A stretch of 8,135 nt of DNA from Oscillospiraceae bacterium. Its GTDB lineage: Bacteria; Bacillota; Clostridia; Oscillospirales; Ruminococcaceae. Of this stretch, positions 1 through 6,887 are shown piece after piece. The translations under genes and the position numbers were made by a program. The stretch spans positions 1 through 8,135 of the forward strand of contig JAIDPG010000306.1 in assembly GCA_029062865.1 (NCBI GenBank), read 5' to 3'. Numbering within the stretch: the stretch's first letter is position 1; each line of letters starts with the position of its first letter. The notes below the pieces were generated by a model that searched no databases, was not told the DNA's origin, and saw only the letters and a program-made list of their open reading frames with translations.

Positions 1-149
1 ACGGCGAGAAAACACCGCTTCTCGAACGCTCGTTCCTGTCCGCGTTCAATGATACCGAGCAGCTTTTCGGCGGCAGAGGGCGTTTGCCATTAGAGAGCTA
101 CGAGACAAAACAGCTTGTTTTGGAAAGCTACTTTAAGGGAGCGGCTTGA
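1..149 (+). CDS. 3' end of an unidentified gene (partial)
   Basis: An open frame enters from the left edge (first full codon at base 3) and ends at TGA 147-149, giving the last 48 residues of a protein that ends in KGAA. The codon usage matches the genes downstream. The TGA shares one base with the ATG of tatD (TGATG), and the tatD ribosome binding site lies inside this frame. This supports a real, translationally coupled upstream gene. The visible tail contains FNDTEQLFGG and RLPLESYETK. I do not recognise the family. It does not look like the C-terminal tRNA-binding domain of MetG, a common tatD neighbour in Firmicutes. Confidence 0.6.
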   Translation, partial: GEKTPLLERSFLSAFNDTEQLFGGRGRLPLESYETKQLVLESYFKGAA

Positions 150-910
150 TGGGGATTTTTGACACTCACGCGCATTATATGAGATCGGATTTCGGCGAGG
201 AGTTGGAGACGCTTCTCGCCGATTTGCCAAGCAAAAATATTGAGCGCGTGCTCGCTATCGGGGTGGAGCTTGAGAGCTCCGCTGAGGAGATTAAACTCGC
301 CGAAAGGTTTGACTTTATCTACGCCGCTGCGGGAATTCACCCGGAGCACGTTTTGGAGCTCCCCGAGAACTGGGAGAGCGAGCTGCGAGCGCTTTTGAAG
401 CGGGATAAGGTCGTGGCTTTGGGGGAGATTGGGCTTGATTATCTTTACGAGGACGGCGCGCCTAAAGAGCTTCAGCGCGAGGTTTTCATAAAGCAGCTTG
501 AAATCGCGCGGGAGCTTGACCTGCCCGTGGTAATTCATTCAAGGGACGCAATGGGCGAGACGCTGGAGATCCTCAAGGAATATAAGCCGCGCGGCGTAAT
601 GCATTGCTTTTCGGGGAGCGCCGAAAGCGCGCTGGAGGTCGTGAGGCTTGGAATGTATATTGGGTTTACGGGCGTGCTCACGTTCAAGAATTCCAAAAAA
701 GCTTGGGCGGCGTGTGAAGCCGTGCCGCTCGATAGACTGCTTCTCGAAACGGACTGCCCTTATATGGCGCCCGTGCCGCATAGGGGCGAACGCTGCGACA
801 GCTCAATGCTGAAATTCACCGCCGAAAAAATGGCGGAGATAAAGGGCGTAAGTACAGAGGAAATTATTAAAATAACGAGGGAAAACGGCAAGAGGTTGTT
901 TGGGGTTTGA
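149..910 (+). CDS. tatD: TatD family metal-dependent hydrolase (DNase)
   Basis: A 253-residue protein of the normal length for TatD/YcfH hydrolases, which are cytoplasmic TIM-barrel enzymes with 3'-5' DNase activity in the characterised members. All expected metal ligands are visible: the HAH pair at His7/His9, Glu93 in GEIGLDY, His130 in VVIHSR, His152 in MHCFSG and Asp202 in LLLETDCPY. The family's PxPHRG motif is at 208-213. I chose ATG 149, which has AAGGGAG at 135-141 (7-base spacing). A TTG at 146 in the same frame is an unlikely start. The ATG overlaps the upstream stop by one base, so the two genes are probably coupled. DNA repair or turnover is the known family role; the substrate in this organism is inferred. 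The family call is firm. Choosing tatD over the paralogue name ycfH is convention. Confidence 0.93.
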   Translation: MGIFDTHAHYMRSDFGEELETLLADLPSKNIERVLAIGVELESSAEEIKLAERFDFIYAAAGIHPEHVLELPENWESELRALLKRDKVVALGEIGLDYLYEDGAPKELQREVFIKQLEIARELDLPVVIHSRDAMGETLEILKEYKPRGVMHCFSGSAESALEVVRLGMYIGFTGVLTFKNSKKAWAACEAVPLDRLLLETDCPYMAPVPHRGERCDSSMLKFTAEKMAEIKGVSTEEIIKITRENGKRLFGV

Positions 911-973
911 TTTCTAACCTCTCACAGGGGGACCCGCTTAAACTCTGACTTCTAATAGCGAGGCTGTGTTTTT

Positions 974-1441
974 ATGATAACTTATAGAAAAGTCGATAAC
1001 GAGCTTCTCGAAACAGCTCTGAAAATGCGCCGCGAAATGCTGGCTATAATCTACGGTAAAGACGAATGCGAATTTGAGGGCGGGTTCACGCGGTTATCGG
1101 CGGAGTATTTTACGAACGGCGATCAAACCACGGTGCTGGCTTTTGACGGCGAACACTGCGTTGGGTGCGCTACTATATGCTATATCACGCTTATGCCGAC
1201 GTTCGATCACCCGACGGGAAAACGCGCTCACATAATGAACGTTTACACAAACGCGGACTATCGGCGGCAGGGCATCGCGCGGCAGATGATGAATATGCTG
1301 CTTGACGAGGCAAAGGAGCGAGGCGCGACTTATGTTTCACTCGACGCGACCGAAAACGGCAGACCGCTTTACAAAGCGCTCGGATTTGGTGAAAATAAAG
1401 AAAATATGGGGCTTGATTTAGCTCCGAAAACTAACGGCTAA
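974..1441 (+). CDS. GNAT family N-acetyltransferase
   Basis: A 155-residue single-domain protein of typical GNAT size. The acetyl-CoA binding motif A is clear: beta strand AHIMNVYT (residues 85-92), then RRQGIA (97-102, the pyrophosphate loop) and the following helix. VSLDAT (121-126) and PLYKALGF (131-138) match the C-terminal motif B of the family. The FDHPTGKRAHIMNVYT stretch resembles a clostridial subgroup of unknown substrate, so small-molecule or protein acetylation cannot be distinguished. The start ATG 974 is preceded by a moderate AGCGAGG at 957-963. It lies 63 bases after tatD and 27 bases before the CBS-domain gene, on the same strand, and is probably in the same transcript. The 63-base gap holds no obvious terminator or promoter. 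Confidence 0.88.
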   Translation: MITYRKVDNELLETALKMRREMLAIIYGKDECEFEGGFTRLSAEYFTNGDQTTVLAFDGEHCVGCATICYITLMPTFDHPTGKRAHIMNVYTNADYRRQGIARQMMNMLLDEAKERGATYVSLDATENGRPLYKALGFGENKENMGLDLAPKTNG

Positions 1442-1468
1442 ATACTAAAAACTATACCGGAGGACTAT

Positions 1469-2413
1469 ATGGACGACGTCGGTCGAAGTACTAACGAAAA
1501 AGAGCATAAGGCGGCGAGAGTTTTTCTCGCGCCGCTTATCTGGCTGAACAAGGGGCTCTCGGCGCTTCTTAAAAAGGCGCTCGGGGCGAATTACGCGGAC
1601 GTTTCCGAAGAGGAGGTGCGCGACCTTGTGGACGCGCTCGCCAAGGACGAGGACGAGGACAGCATCGAGGAGCAGTCGGCGGAGATGATCAACAACATCT
1701 TCGAGTTCAACGACCTCACCGCGAAGGACGTTATGACGCACCGCACGAATATCGTCGGCGTGGATATCGACTCAATAACGCTCGACGATCTGATCTACCT
1801 CGCGCTGGATCTGGGCTTTTCGCGAATTCCCGTGTACGAGGAGAGCGTCGATAAGATAATCGGCATTGTTATCGTCAAAGACCTGCTCTGCCTTGTCGGC
1901 GAAAAGGATCTTTCCGATTTCGATATCCGCGATTATATCCGCGACGTCAGCTTTATCCCCGAAAGCCAGACCTGCCCCGATATCTTTCGGACGCTCACGT
2001 CTCTCCGCTCGGGAATGGCGGTCGTTGTTGACGAGTACGGCGGCACGGCGGGGATAGTTACGCTTGAGGATATTATCGAGGCGGTTATGGGGAATATCCA
2101 GGACGAGTATGACGACGAAAAGCAGCTTATCACGAAAATCGGCAGCGACGTTTACGACGTTGACGGCGAGGCGGACCCCGAGGACGTTTTCGAGCTGTTT
2201 GACATCGAGCTCCCCGAGGATCACGAATATCAGACTATCTCGGGGTTTGTGACGGATAAGCTCGGGTATATTCCCGAAGACGTTGGTGAAAAGCCGCCGC
2301 TCGTCGAGTATGAGGACGTGAAGCTCATCGTGGTGGAGGTCGAGGACAGAACGATAACGAAGATCCGCGCCGTGAGAAATCATGAATATCAAGAAAAGGG
2401 TGAGGCAAAATGA
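1469..2413 (+). CDS. CorC/HlyC-type CBS-domain protein, short form without DUF21
   Basis: A 314-residue protein with the soluble part of the HlyC/CorC (CNNM-like) family: a SEEEVRDLVDAL linker (46-57), the MINNIFEFNDLTAKDVMTHR entry to the CBS pair (73-92), CBS1 to about 145, CBS2 to about 208 with the hallmark VVVDEYGGTAGIVTLEDI (185-202), and a CorC/HlyC C-terminal domain at about 218-303. Full-length members carry an N-terminal DUF21 membrane domain; it is absent, as in the roughly 290-residue E. coli CorC. Residues 15-40 resemble the segment that follows DUF21 in long members. CBS pairs bind adenine nucleotides, and relatives affect Mg2+/Co2+ efflux or membrane repair; the role here is inferred. 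ATG 1469 follows CGGAGG at 1458-1463. The stop overlaps the nth start by 4 bases (ATGA), so the two are probably translationally coupled. Confidence 0.9.
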   Translation: MDDVGRSTNEKEHKAARVFLAPLIWLNKGLSALLKKALGANYADVSEEEVRDLVDALAKDEDEDSIEEQSAEMINNIFEFNDLTAKDVMTHRTNIVGVDIDSITLDDLIYLALDLGFSRIPVYEESVDKIIGIVIVKDLLCLVGEKDLSDFDIRDYIRDVSFIPESQTCPDIFRTLTSLRSGMAVVVDEYGGTAGIVTLEDIIEAVMGNIQDEYDDEKQLITKIGSDVYDVDGEADPEDVFELFDIELPEDHEYQTISGFVTDKLGYIPEDVGEKPPLVEYEDVKLIVVEVEDRTITKIRAVRNHEYQEKGEAK

Positions 2414-3039
2414 CGAAAAAACAGCGCGCCCTTGAGGTCATCGAGCTGTTAAAAAAAGAATACCCCTACGTGAAGTGCGCGTTGAATTACGAAAAGCCGC
2501 ACGAGCTTCTTGTCGCGGTGAGACTTTCGGCGCGGTGCACGGACAAGCGCGTGAATTTGGTAACGCCCGCGCTGTTCAAGAAATTCAAGAGCGTTGATGC
2601 GTTCGCCGAGGCGGAGATTTCGGACGTTGAGGGGCTGATAAAGTCGTGCGGGCTGTTTCACACAAAGGCGAAAGATATTGTTGAGATGTGCGGAATGCTG
2701 CGTGATATTTACGGCGGCGAGGTTCCCGATACGATAGAGGAGCTTGTGAAGCTGCCGGGCGTCGGAAGAAAAACCGCGAACCTTATCGTCGGGGATCTGT
2801 ACGGCAAGCCCGCCGTAGTCTGCGACACGCACGTAATTCGCTTAACAAATCGGCTCGGGCTTTCAAAGGGCAAGGACGCGGGGCAGGTGGAAAAACAGCT
2901 CCGCGAGGTTATTCCCGCGGAGGAGGGGCTGATGCTGTGCCATAGGCTGGTTTGGCACGGGCGTTTGGTTTGCGGCGCGAGAGCGCCGAGGTGCTCCGAG
3001 TGTTCGTTGAATTCACTTTGCAAAGAAGTCAAAAAATAA
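2410..3039 (+). CDS. nth: Endonuclease III (DNA glycosylase/AP lyase)
   Basis: A 209-residue protein, the usual length for endonuclease III, which removes oxidised pyrimidines and cleaves the abasic site in base excision repair. The helix-hairpin-helix motif LPGVGRKTA spans 115-123 with the catalytic Lys121. The catalytic Asp139 lies in VCDTHVIRL. The 4Fe-4S ligands are Cys188, Cys195, Cys198 and Cys204 with the exact C-x6-C-x2-C-x5-C spacing of the family. The LSARCTDK segment (39-46) replaces the more usual LSAQATD, so the Gln that contacts the DNA near the flipped base appears as Arg42. The start ATG 2410 overlaps the stop of the CBS gene (ATGA) and has GAGG at 2402-2405. The gene is followed 10 bases later by a strong terminator and is the last of the plus-strand run. 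Confidence 0.96.
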   Translation: MTKKQRALEVIELLKKEYPYVKCALNYEKPHELLVAVRLSARCTDKRVNLVTPALFKKFKSVDAFAEAEISDVEGLIKSCGLFHTKAKDIVEMCGMLRDIYGGEVPDTIEELVKLPGVGRKTANLIVGDLYGKPAVVCDTHVIRLTNRLGLSKGKDAGQVEKQLREVIPAEEGLMLCHRLVWHGRLVCGARAPRCSECSLNSLCKEVKK

Positions 3040-3049
3040 TATTCATGCA

Positions 3050-3076
3050 AAATCCCCCGCTTTCGGCGGGGGATTT
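3050..3076 (+). terminator. Intrinsic terminator between convergent genes
   Basis: A perfect 11-bp inverted repeat, AAATCCCCCGC (3050-3060) with GCGGGGGATTT (3066-3076), closed by a TTTCG loop. It starts 10 bases after the nth stop. The A/T-rich ends of the stem give U-rich RNA on the 3' side in both directions, so it can act for nth on the plus strand and for the GH26-like gene ending at 3122 on the minus strand. The downstream U-tract is short on the plus side (ATTTGTATTG) and similar on the minus side (ATTTTGC). Confidence 0.85.
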
Positions 3077-3121
3077 GTATTGCTAAAAAATAATAAAAAG
3101 ATACGTTTTTTCGGTGGAGTT

Positions 3122-4708
3122 TTAATAAAGTTCGTCCAAGGTAATAACCTTATCATTATTATAAAACACTCTGAGCGCGGATTTTTTTGTGTAGGCTTCG
3201 CTAAGTCTGCCGGTGTTGTCTATCATATAGCCGCCGCTGTCGGGGGCTGCCCAAAGCCACATCGCGTTGTCGCGGAACATATTGTCTATGCTCGGAAGCG
3301 TCGCACAGGCGGTCAGCGCAATGGGCTTTCTGCCGGTTCTGACATCCTCGGCGACCGCCCCGAAGCGCCCCGCGAAGGAGGACGTGGAAAGCGCGTAAAT
3401 GCTCTGCCCGATTATGTCAACATAAGCGTCGCCGGGGTAGTAATCAAAGTCACTGTTGTTCCACACCCAGATTAAATTGTTTAACCCGTGATACCTTGTG
3501 AGCCTGTCGAATATCAGAATCCAGAGCGATTTGTAGCTCTCCGCGTCGCCGCCCCACCAGAACATACCGGAGTCGCCGTCCGGAATGGGCTCGAAGATTA
3601 TCGGAATGTCCGCGTCGGTGAACTGCTTCAGCGTCTCGGCGAGACGGTCAATGTCGTCGGTGAGCAGGGGCGCGTCCTGCGGGAGAAACTCGTTGTCTAT
3701 CTGGAGCTGCATCGTGTCTTTATTGAGAAGAGCGAGCTCCGACGCTTCAACGCCGTCCAATGCGGAAACCAAATCGAAGCAGTGAGGACCTGTGCCGCTC
3801 TCCTCATTCGGAGAGTACCAATGCCAAGTATAGGACAAAATGCCGCCGTCGGCGCTCCAGGTTTTTGCGTGGGAAAGCTCGTCGCCCAAAACCGAAACGG
3901 CGTAAGCGTCGTCCTTTGTCGCGAGGGCGAGCTCGCTTGTGCGAATGGCGGGGAAACGCTTTGTCTCGACAAAAATCGCCTCCATCTCCGCGTTGGAGCC
4001 GCACGAAACGTTCTGCGCCGCGAAGACCTTATCGCCGTATTTCAGCGTGAGAGTCTGGAGAAGCTCCAGCGTTTTCGCGGAGGACTTTGGCGTTACGCAA
4101 ACGCCGCCTACCGCGTAGGCGGTGCTTTTTACCTTGTCGCTGTCCTCGATGATAACGCAGTCAATATCCGCCGAGCCGCTTGCCACATTGAATTTCAGCG
4201 CGTTCATTCCGACGGACATAAACAGATTATCGATAGCGTACAGCGCGAACTCGTTCGTTTCCGTGTCCTTCGGAACGTAGAACGAGCCCTCCTCCGTGTC
4301 GCCGATCTGTAGCGTTATCGAAGCGCCCGTTTTCGAGCGCGCCTTGATTACGATCCGGTAAAACTGCGACGCTGTGACAGTTGAGACCTGAGTGATGAAC
4401 TGCCCTCTGTCAAGCGCGACGTAGCCGTCCTCGTCAACACCGAGAAAGCCGCCCGACATGCTTCGCGCGGTGCCGTTCGTCGCGGCTTTTTCCGCCTCAA
4501 GCCGCGCCGTGAAAACCCGCCGCGTTATCGTGTATTCCTCCGGGCGAAAGGAGTCCCTGCCCTCCTCAACGGGGGCAGATGTCTCCGAGGTCGCGGAGGA
4601 GCTCTCCGAGGAGCTTGACGCGGTGGACTCGTTCTCTATTCTCTGACAGCCGCCGAGCAGAATTACCGCCGCGAGAGCTACCGAAATTAACTTTAAAATT
4701 CTTTTCAT
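3122..4708 (-). CDS. Lipoprotein with CBM35-like and catalytically degenerate GH26 domains
   Basis: A 528-residue protein. Residues 1-21 are a lipoprotein signal peptide (basic MKR, hydrophobic core, LGGC with lipidated Cys21), followed by a Ser/Thr/Glu-rich linker (about 24-50) typical of surface lipoproteins. Residues 66-190 look like a beta-sandwich carbohydrate-binding module of the CBM35/CBM6 type (EAE at 71-73, GGFLG at 86-90). Residues 200-528 have the GH26 fold: LSYTWHW (291-297), FWWGG (383-387), WVWNN (414-418), YYPGDAYVDIIG (423-434) and the terminal VITLDEL (521-527). GH26 enzymes are mostly beta-mannanases. Both catalytic Glu appear lost: the acid/base RPLHE region reads EPIPD (373-377) and the nucleophile ALTE region reads ALTA (464-467). 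Carbohydrate binding without hydrolysis is therefore likely. The ATG follows AAGGAAA (4711-4717). It is 72 bases downstream of the FtsA-like gene. Confidence 0.87.
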   Translation of the reverse strand: MKRILKLISVALAAVILLGGCQRIENESTASSSSESSSATSETSAPVEEGRDSFRPEEYTITRRVFTARLEAEKAATNGTARSMSGGFLGVDEDGYVALDRGQFITQVSTVTASQFYRIVIKARSKTGASITLQIGDTEEGSFYVPKDTETNEFALYAIDNLFMSVGMNALKFNVASGSADIDCVIIEDSDKVKSTAYAVGGVCVTPKSSAKTLELLQTLTLKYGDKVFAAQNVSCGSNAEMEAIFVETKRFPAIRTSELALATKDDAYAVSVLGDELSHAKTWSADGGILSYTWHWYSPNEESGTGPHCFDLVSALDGVEASELALLNKDTMQLQIDNEFLPQDAPLLTDDIDRLAETLKQFTDADIPIIFEPIPDGDSGMFWWGGDAESYKSLWILIFDRLTRYHGLNNLIWVWNNSDFDYYPGDAYVDIIGQSIYALSTSSFAGRFGAVAEDVRTGRKPIALTACATLPSIDNMFRDNAMWLWAAPDSGGYMIDNTGRLSEAYTKKSALRVFYNNDKVITLDELY

Positions 4709-4742
4709 ATTTTCCTTAATTATTAAAAGAAATTTTTATTCT

Positions 4743-4769
4743 GTTTCCCTGCCTGCGGCAAGGGGAAAC
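4743..4769 (-). terminator. Intercistronic hairpin, possible attenuator or weak terminator
   Basis: An imperfect inverted repeat in the 72-base gap between the FtsA-like gene and the lipoprotein gene. GTTTCCC (4743-4749) pairs with GGGAAAC (4763-4769), then TGCC (4750-4753) with GGCA (4757-4760) around a TGC loop, with a 2-base AG bulge at 4761-4762. On the minus strand it starts 12 bases after the FtsA-like stop. The RNA that follows (AGAATAAAAATTTC) has no clean U-tract, so full termination is doubtful. Partial attenuation or mRNA 3'-end protection fits as well. Confidence 0.5.
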
Positions 4770-4780
4770 CACAACGTTTT

Positions 4781-6868
4781 TTACTCAATAACAATAACGT
4801 CGCCGTCGTGGATCTCCTCGTCAAGCCGCGCGATCTTGCCGTTTACCGTGACGGTCGCGGCGCTTGTGAGGAGCTCGGTAGGGTTGTCGGAAAACGTCGC
4901 GGCAACGTCGAGGAAGATCGGCGGCGTGCCGTCCTCCCGCGCAGGGAACTCCGCTTCAATGCCGTTCATCGTGATACGCACGCCCGCACTTTTCGGGGCT
5001 TCGGGCTTAGGCGCCGCGGGCTTAGGTTCTTCGAGCTTTTTCTCGGGAATTTCGGCAGGAATTCCGGGCTTCTCTTCGATAGCTTTCGGCGCGTTTTCAA
5101 GGGAGATTATGTCGCCGCTTTGGAGGATGACCTCGGGGGAGACCTTTTTGTCGTTCAGGAGAATCGGCTCCGTTATGCCGTTGACCTCAAGGAGCTGTCC
5201 GAGCGTTTCCGTCTCGACAAGCTCCACAGTGTCGCCGTCCCAGATGCGGCGCTCGGCGACTATCTCACGCCCGTTTATCTGTATGTAGCGCCCCGCACGA
5301 CGCTTTTTACCCAGCAATGTAACCGTACAGGATCGGATCGCCGACAAATCAAAATAATCCGAAAGCCGCGCCGTGCCGTCCGCGCCCTTTTGCGCGGGAG
5401 TAATAACGACCTCGTCGCCCTTTGTAACTACCGTGTTAAGAGAAGCCGGCTCGCCGTTTACGGTTATCTCCGAGGGTGTTGCGGGCTCGCCGCGGAGAGT
5501 TATCTTCTCGCCCGAGACCGTGATATTTATCGTCTTGCCCGCGGGCGCCATCATCTCCTCCGGCTTTATCTTCGCGAAGCCAAGAAGCTCGAAAACCGTA
5601 AGCCGCGCCGTGTCAAGCGCGCGGAGCTTTCTGCCGTTTACCGTAATAGTCGTGAAGTCGTAGGAAACGCCCTCGCCGGAGCTTATCGCGATGCCGAGCG
5701 GCGTGGTGTGCTCCGCGCCGAGAGTCATGCCCTCCGGCGCGATTATCCCGCGCAGCAGCTCTCGTCTGCCCGAAACTATCCGCGACTTGTCGACGTTCAA
5801 CTCCTCCGCGACAAGCTCTGCCAGACCCTCGAGCTTGCTTCCGCCGCCGACAAGGAACACCGCCTGCGGAGGCTTGGCGTTCGCGGAGATTATCTCGCTC
5901 GCGATGACCTTGGCGAGCTCCCTCGCGGTGGGCGCAATGAGCTTCATGATCTGCTCGTGAGTCGCCTTGCAGTCCATAAGAAGAATGTTTTTGTACGAGA
6001 TTTCTTTCTCGGTGGACGTTTTCAGCAGCTCCGCCGTGTTGAAGTCAACGAGGAGCTCCTTCATTATCGTTTCGGTGATCTCGTCGCCCGCGGTCGTCGC
6101 CATGCCGTAAGCCACTACGCTTCCGTCGCGCGAAACGGCAACGTCGGAAGTGCCCGCGCCGATGTCGCAGAGCGCGATGTTTATCAGTCGAAGCTCCGGC
6201 GGGATAACCGCGCTCATTGCCGCGATAGGCTCCAGCGTCAGCCGCGAGACCTCCAGCCCCGCGTTATTGACCGCGGTGCAGAGGCTCTCGACTACATAAG
6301 CGGGAAGAAACGCGCCGATGATATCCGTTGTCAGGCGCTCGCCGCGATGACCCTCGGGCTTCTGCACCTTAAACCCGTCGAGCGAGCGCGAGATTACGCT
6401 ATGCCCGACGCAGTAAAACGACGCGTTGTCGTTCTCCTTCGTGAAGCTCTCGCACGTCCTCCGAACCGCGTCGAGCTCGGTCGCCTTCAGCGCCTCGGGC
6501 GTGATTATCTTGTCCTTTGGCAGCTTGTATTCCCACGACGCGCGGAGAGTTTTCAGCGCGCGCCCCGCCGCGGCGATGCATGCGTTTTTCAGCGAGATTT
6601 TCTGCCGCGCCTCGAGCTCGCGCTTAACTCGCCTGATATCCCGCGACACAGACTGAATATCCTCGATCTGCCCGTCCGCCATAGAGCGGCTTTCGTGGAC
6701 CGCCGTCACCATATCGATAACCCGACACCCCTGCGGCGTGCGCTCCGCCAGTACGCCCACGACGGTGCGCGTGCCGATATCCAGCGCGAAAATAACGTCG
6801 CCCTGCGCGTTTTTCTTGGGTGCGGCGGGAGTATCGGGATTGGATTTTTTGGTTTTCTTCTCGTCCAT
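4781..6868 (-). CDS. FtsA-like actin-fold ATPase with repeated C-terminal beta-rich modules
   Basis: A 695-residue protein; canonical FtsA is about 420. The first 400 residues are an FtsA/HSP70-type actin fold: phosphate-1 ALDIGTRTVVGVL (28-40), an FtsA-like inserted 1C/SHS2 region (about 65-116), PAYVVESLCTAVNNAGLEV (189-207), phosphate-2 LCDIGAGTSDVAV (233-245) and adenosine motif VFLVGGGSKLEGL (337-349). FtsA's terminal membrane-binding amphipathic helix is not seen. Instead, residues 405-695 carry repeats of a small pattern, xxVNGxx...xxGDxVxI: 468-490, 528-550, 568-590 (degenerate, LLND) and 672-694. These resemble beta-grasp or S4-type units. A Pro/Glu/Ala-rich linker (593-628) precedes the last module. 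ATG 6868 follows GGAG at 6877-6880 (8-base spacing). The likely role is an ATP-binding cytoskeletal or division-related scaffold; this is not the primary ftsA by context, since ftsZ is not adjacent. Confidence 0.85.
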   Translation of the reverse strand: MDEKKTKKSNPDTPAAPKKNAQGDVIFALDIGTRTVVGVLAERTPQGCRVIDMVTAVHESRSMADGQIEDIQSVSRDIRRVKRELEARQKISLKNACIAAAGRALKTLRASWEYKLPKDKIITPEALKATELDAVRRTCESFTKENDNASFYCVGHSVISRSLDGFKVQKPEGHRGERLTTDIIGAFLPAYVVESLCTAVNNAGLEVSRLTLEPIAAMSAVIPPELRLINIALCDIGAGTSDVAVSRDGSVVAYGMATTAGDEITETIMKELLVDFNTAELLKTSTEKEISYKNILLMDCKATHEQIMKLIAPTARELAKVIASEIISANAKPPQAVFLVGGGSKLEGLAELVAEELNVDKSRIVSGRRELLRGIIAPEGMTLGAEHTTPLGIAISSGEGVSYDFTTITVNGRKLRALDTARLTVFELLGFAKIKPEEMMAPAGKTINITVSGEKITLRGEPATPSEITVNGEPASLNTVVTKGDEVVITPAQKGADGTARLSDYFDLSAIRSCTVTLLGKKRRAGRYIQINGREIVAERRIWDGDTVELVETETLGQLLEVNGITEPILLNDKKVSPEVILQSGDIISLENAPKAIEEKPGIPAEIPEKKLEEPKPAAPKPEAPKSAGVRITMNGIEAEFPAREDGTPPIFLDVAATFSDNPTELLTSAATVTVNGKIARLDEEIHDGDVIVIE

Positions 6869-6887
6869 AAACTTGTCTCCGTATTTA

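Noticed and set aside
911..973. A separate promoter or terminator between tatD and the acetyltransferase gene
   Set aside because: I find no stable hairpin with a U-tract and no convincing -35/-10 pair in these 63 bases.
3488..4312. A 274-codon plus-strand open frame opposite the GH26-like gene
   Set aside because: It has the same codon-aligned antisense effect, no ribosome binding site and no recognisable domain. The minus-strand frame has a signal peptide and GH26 motifs.
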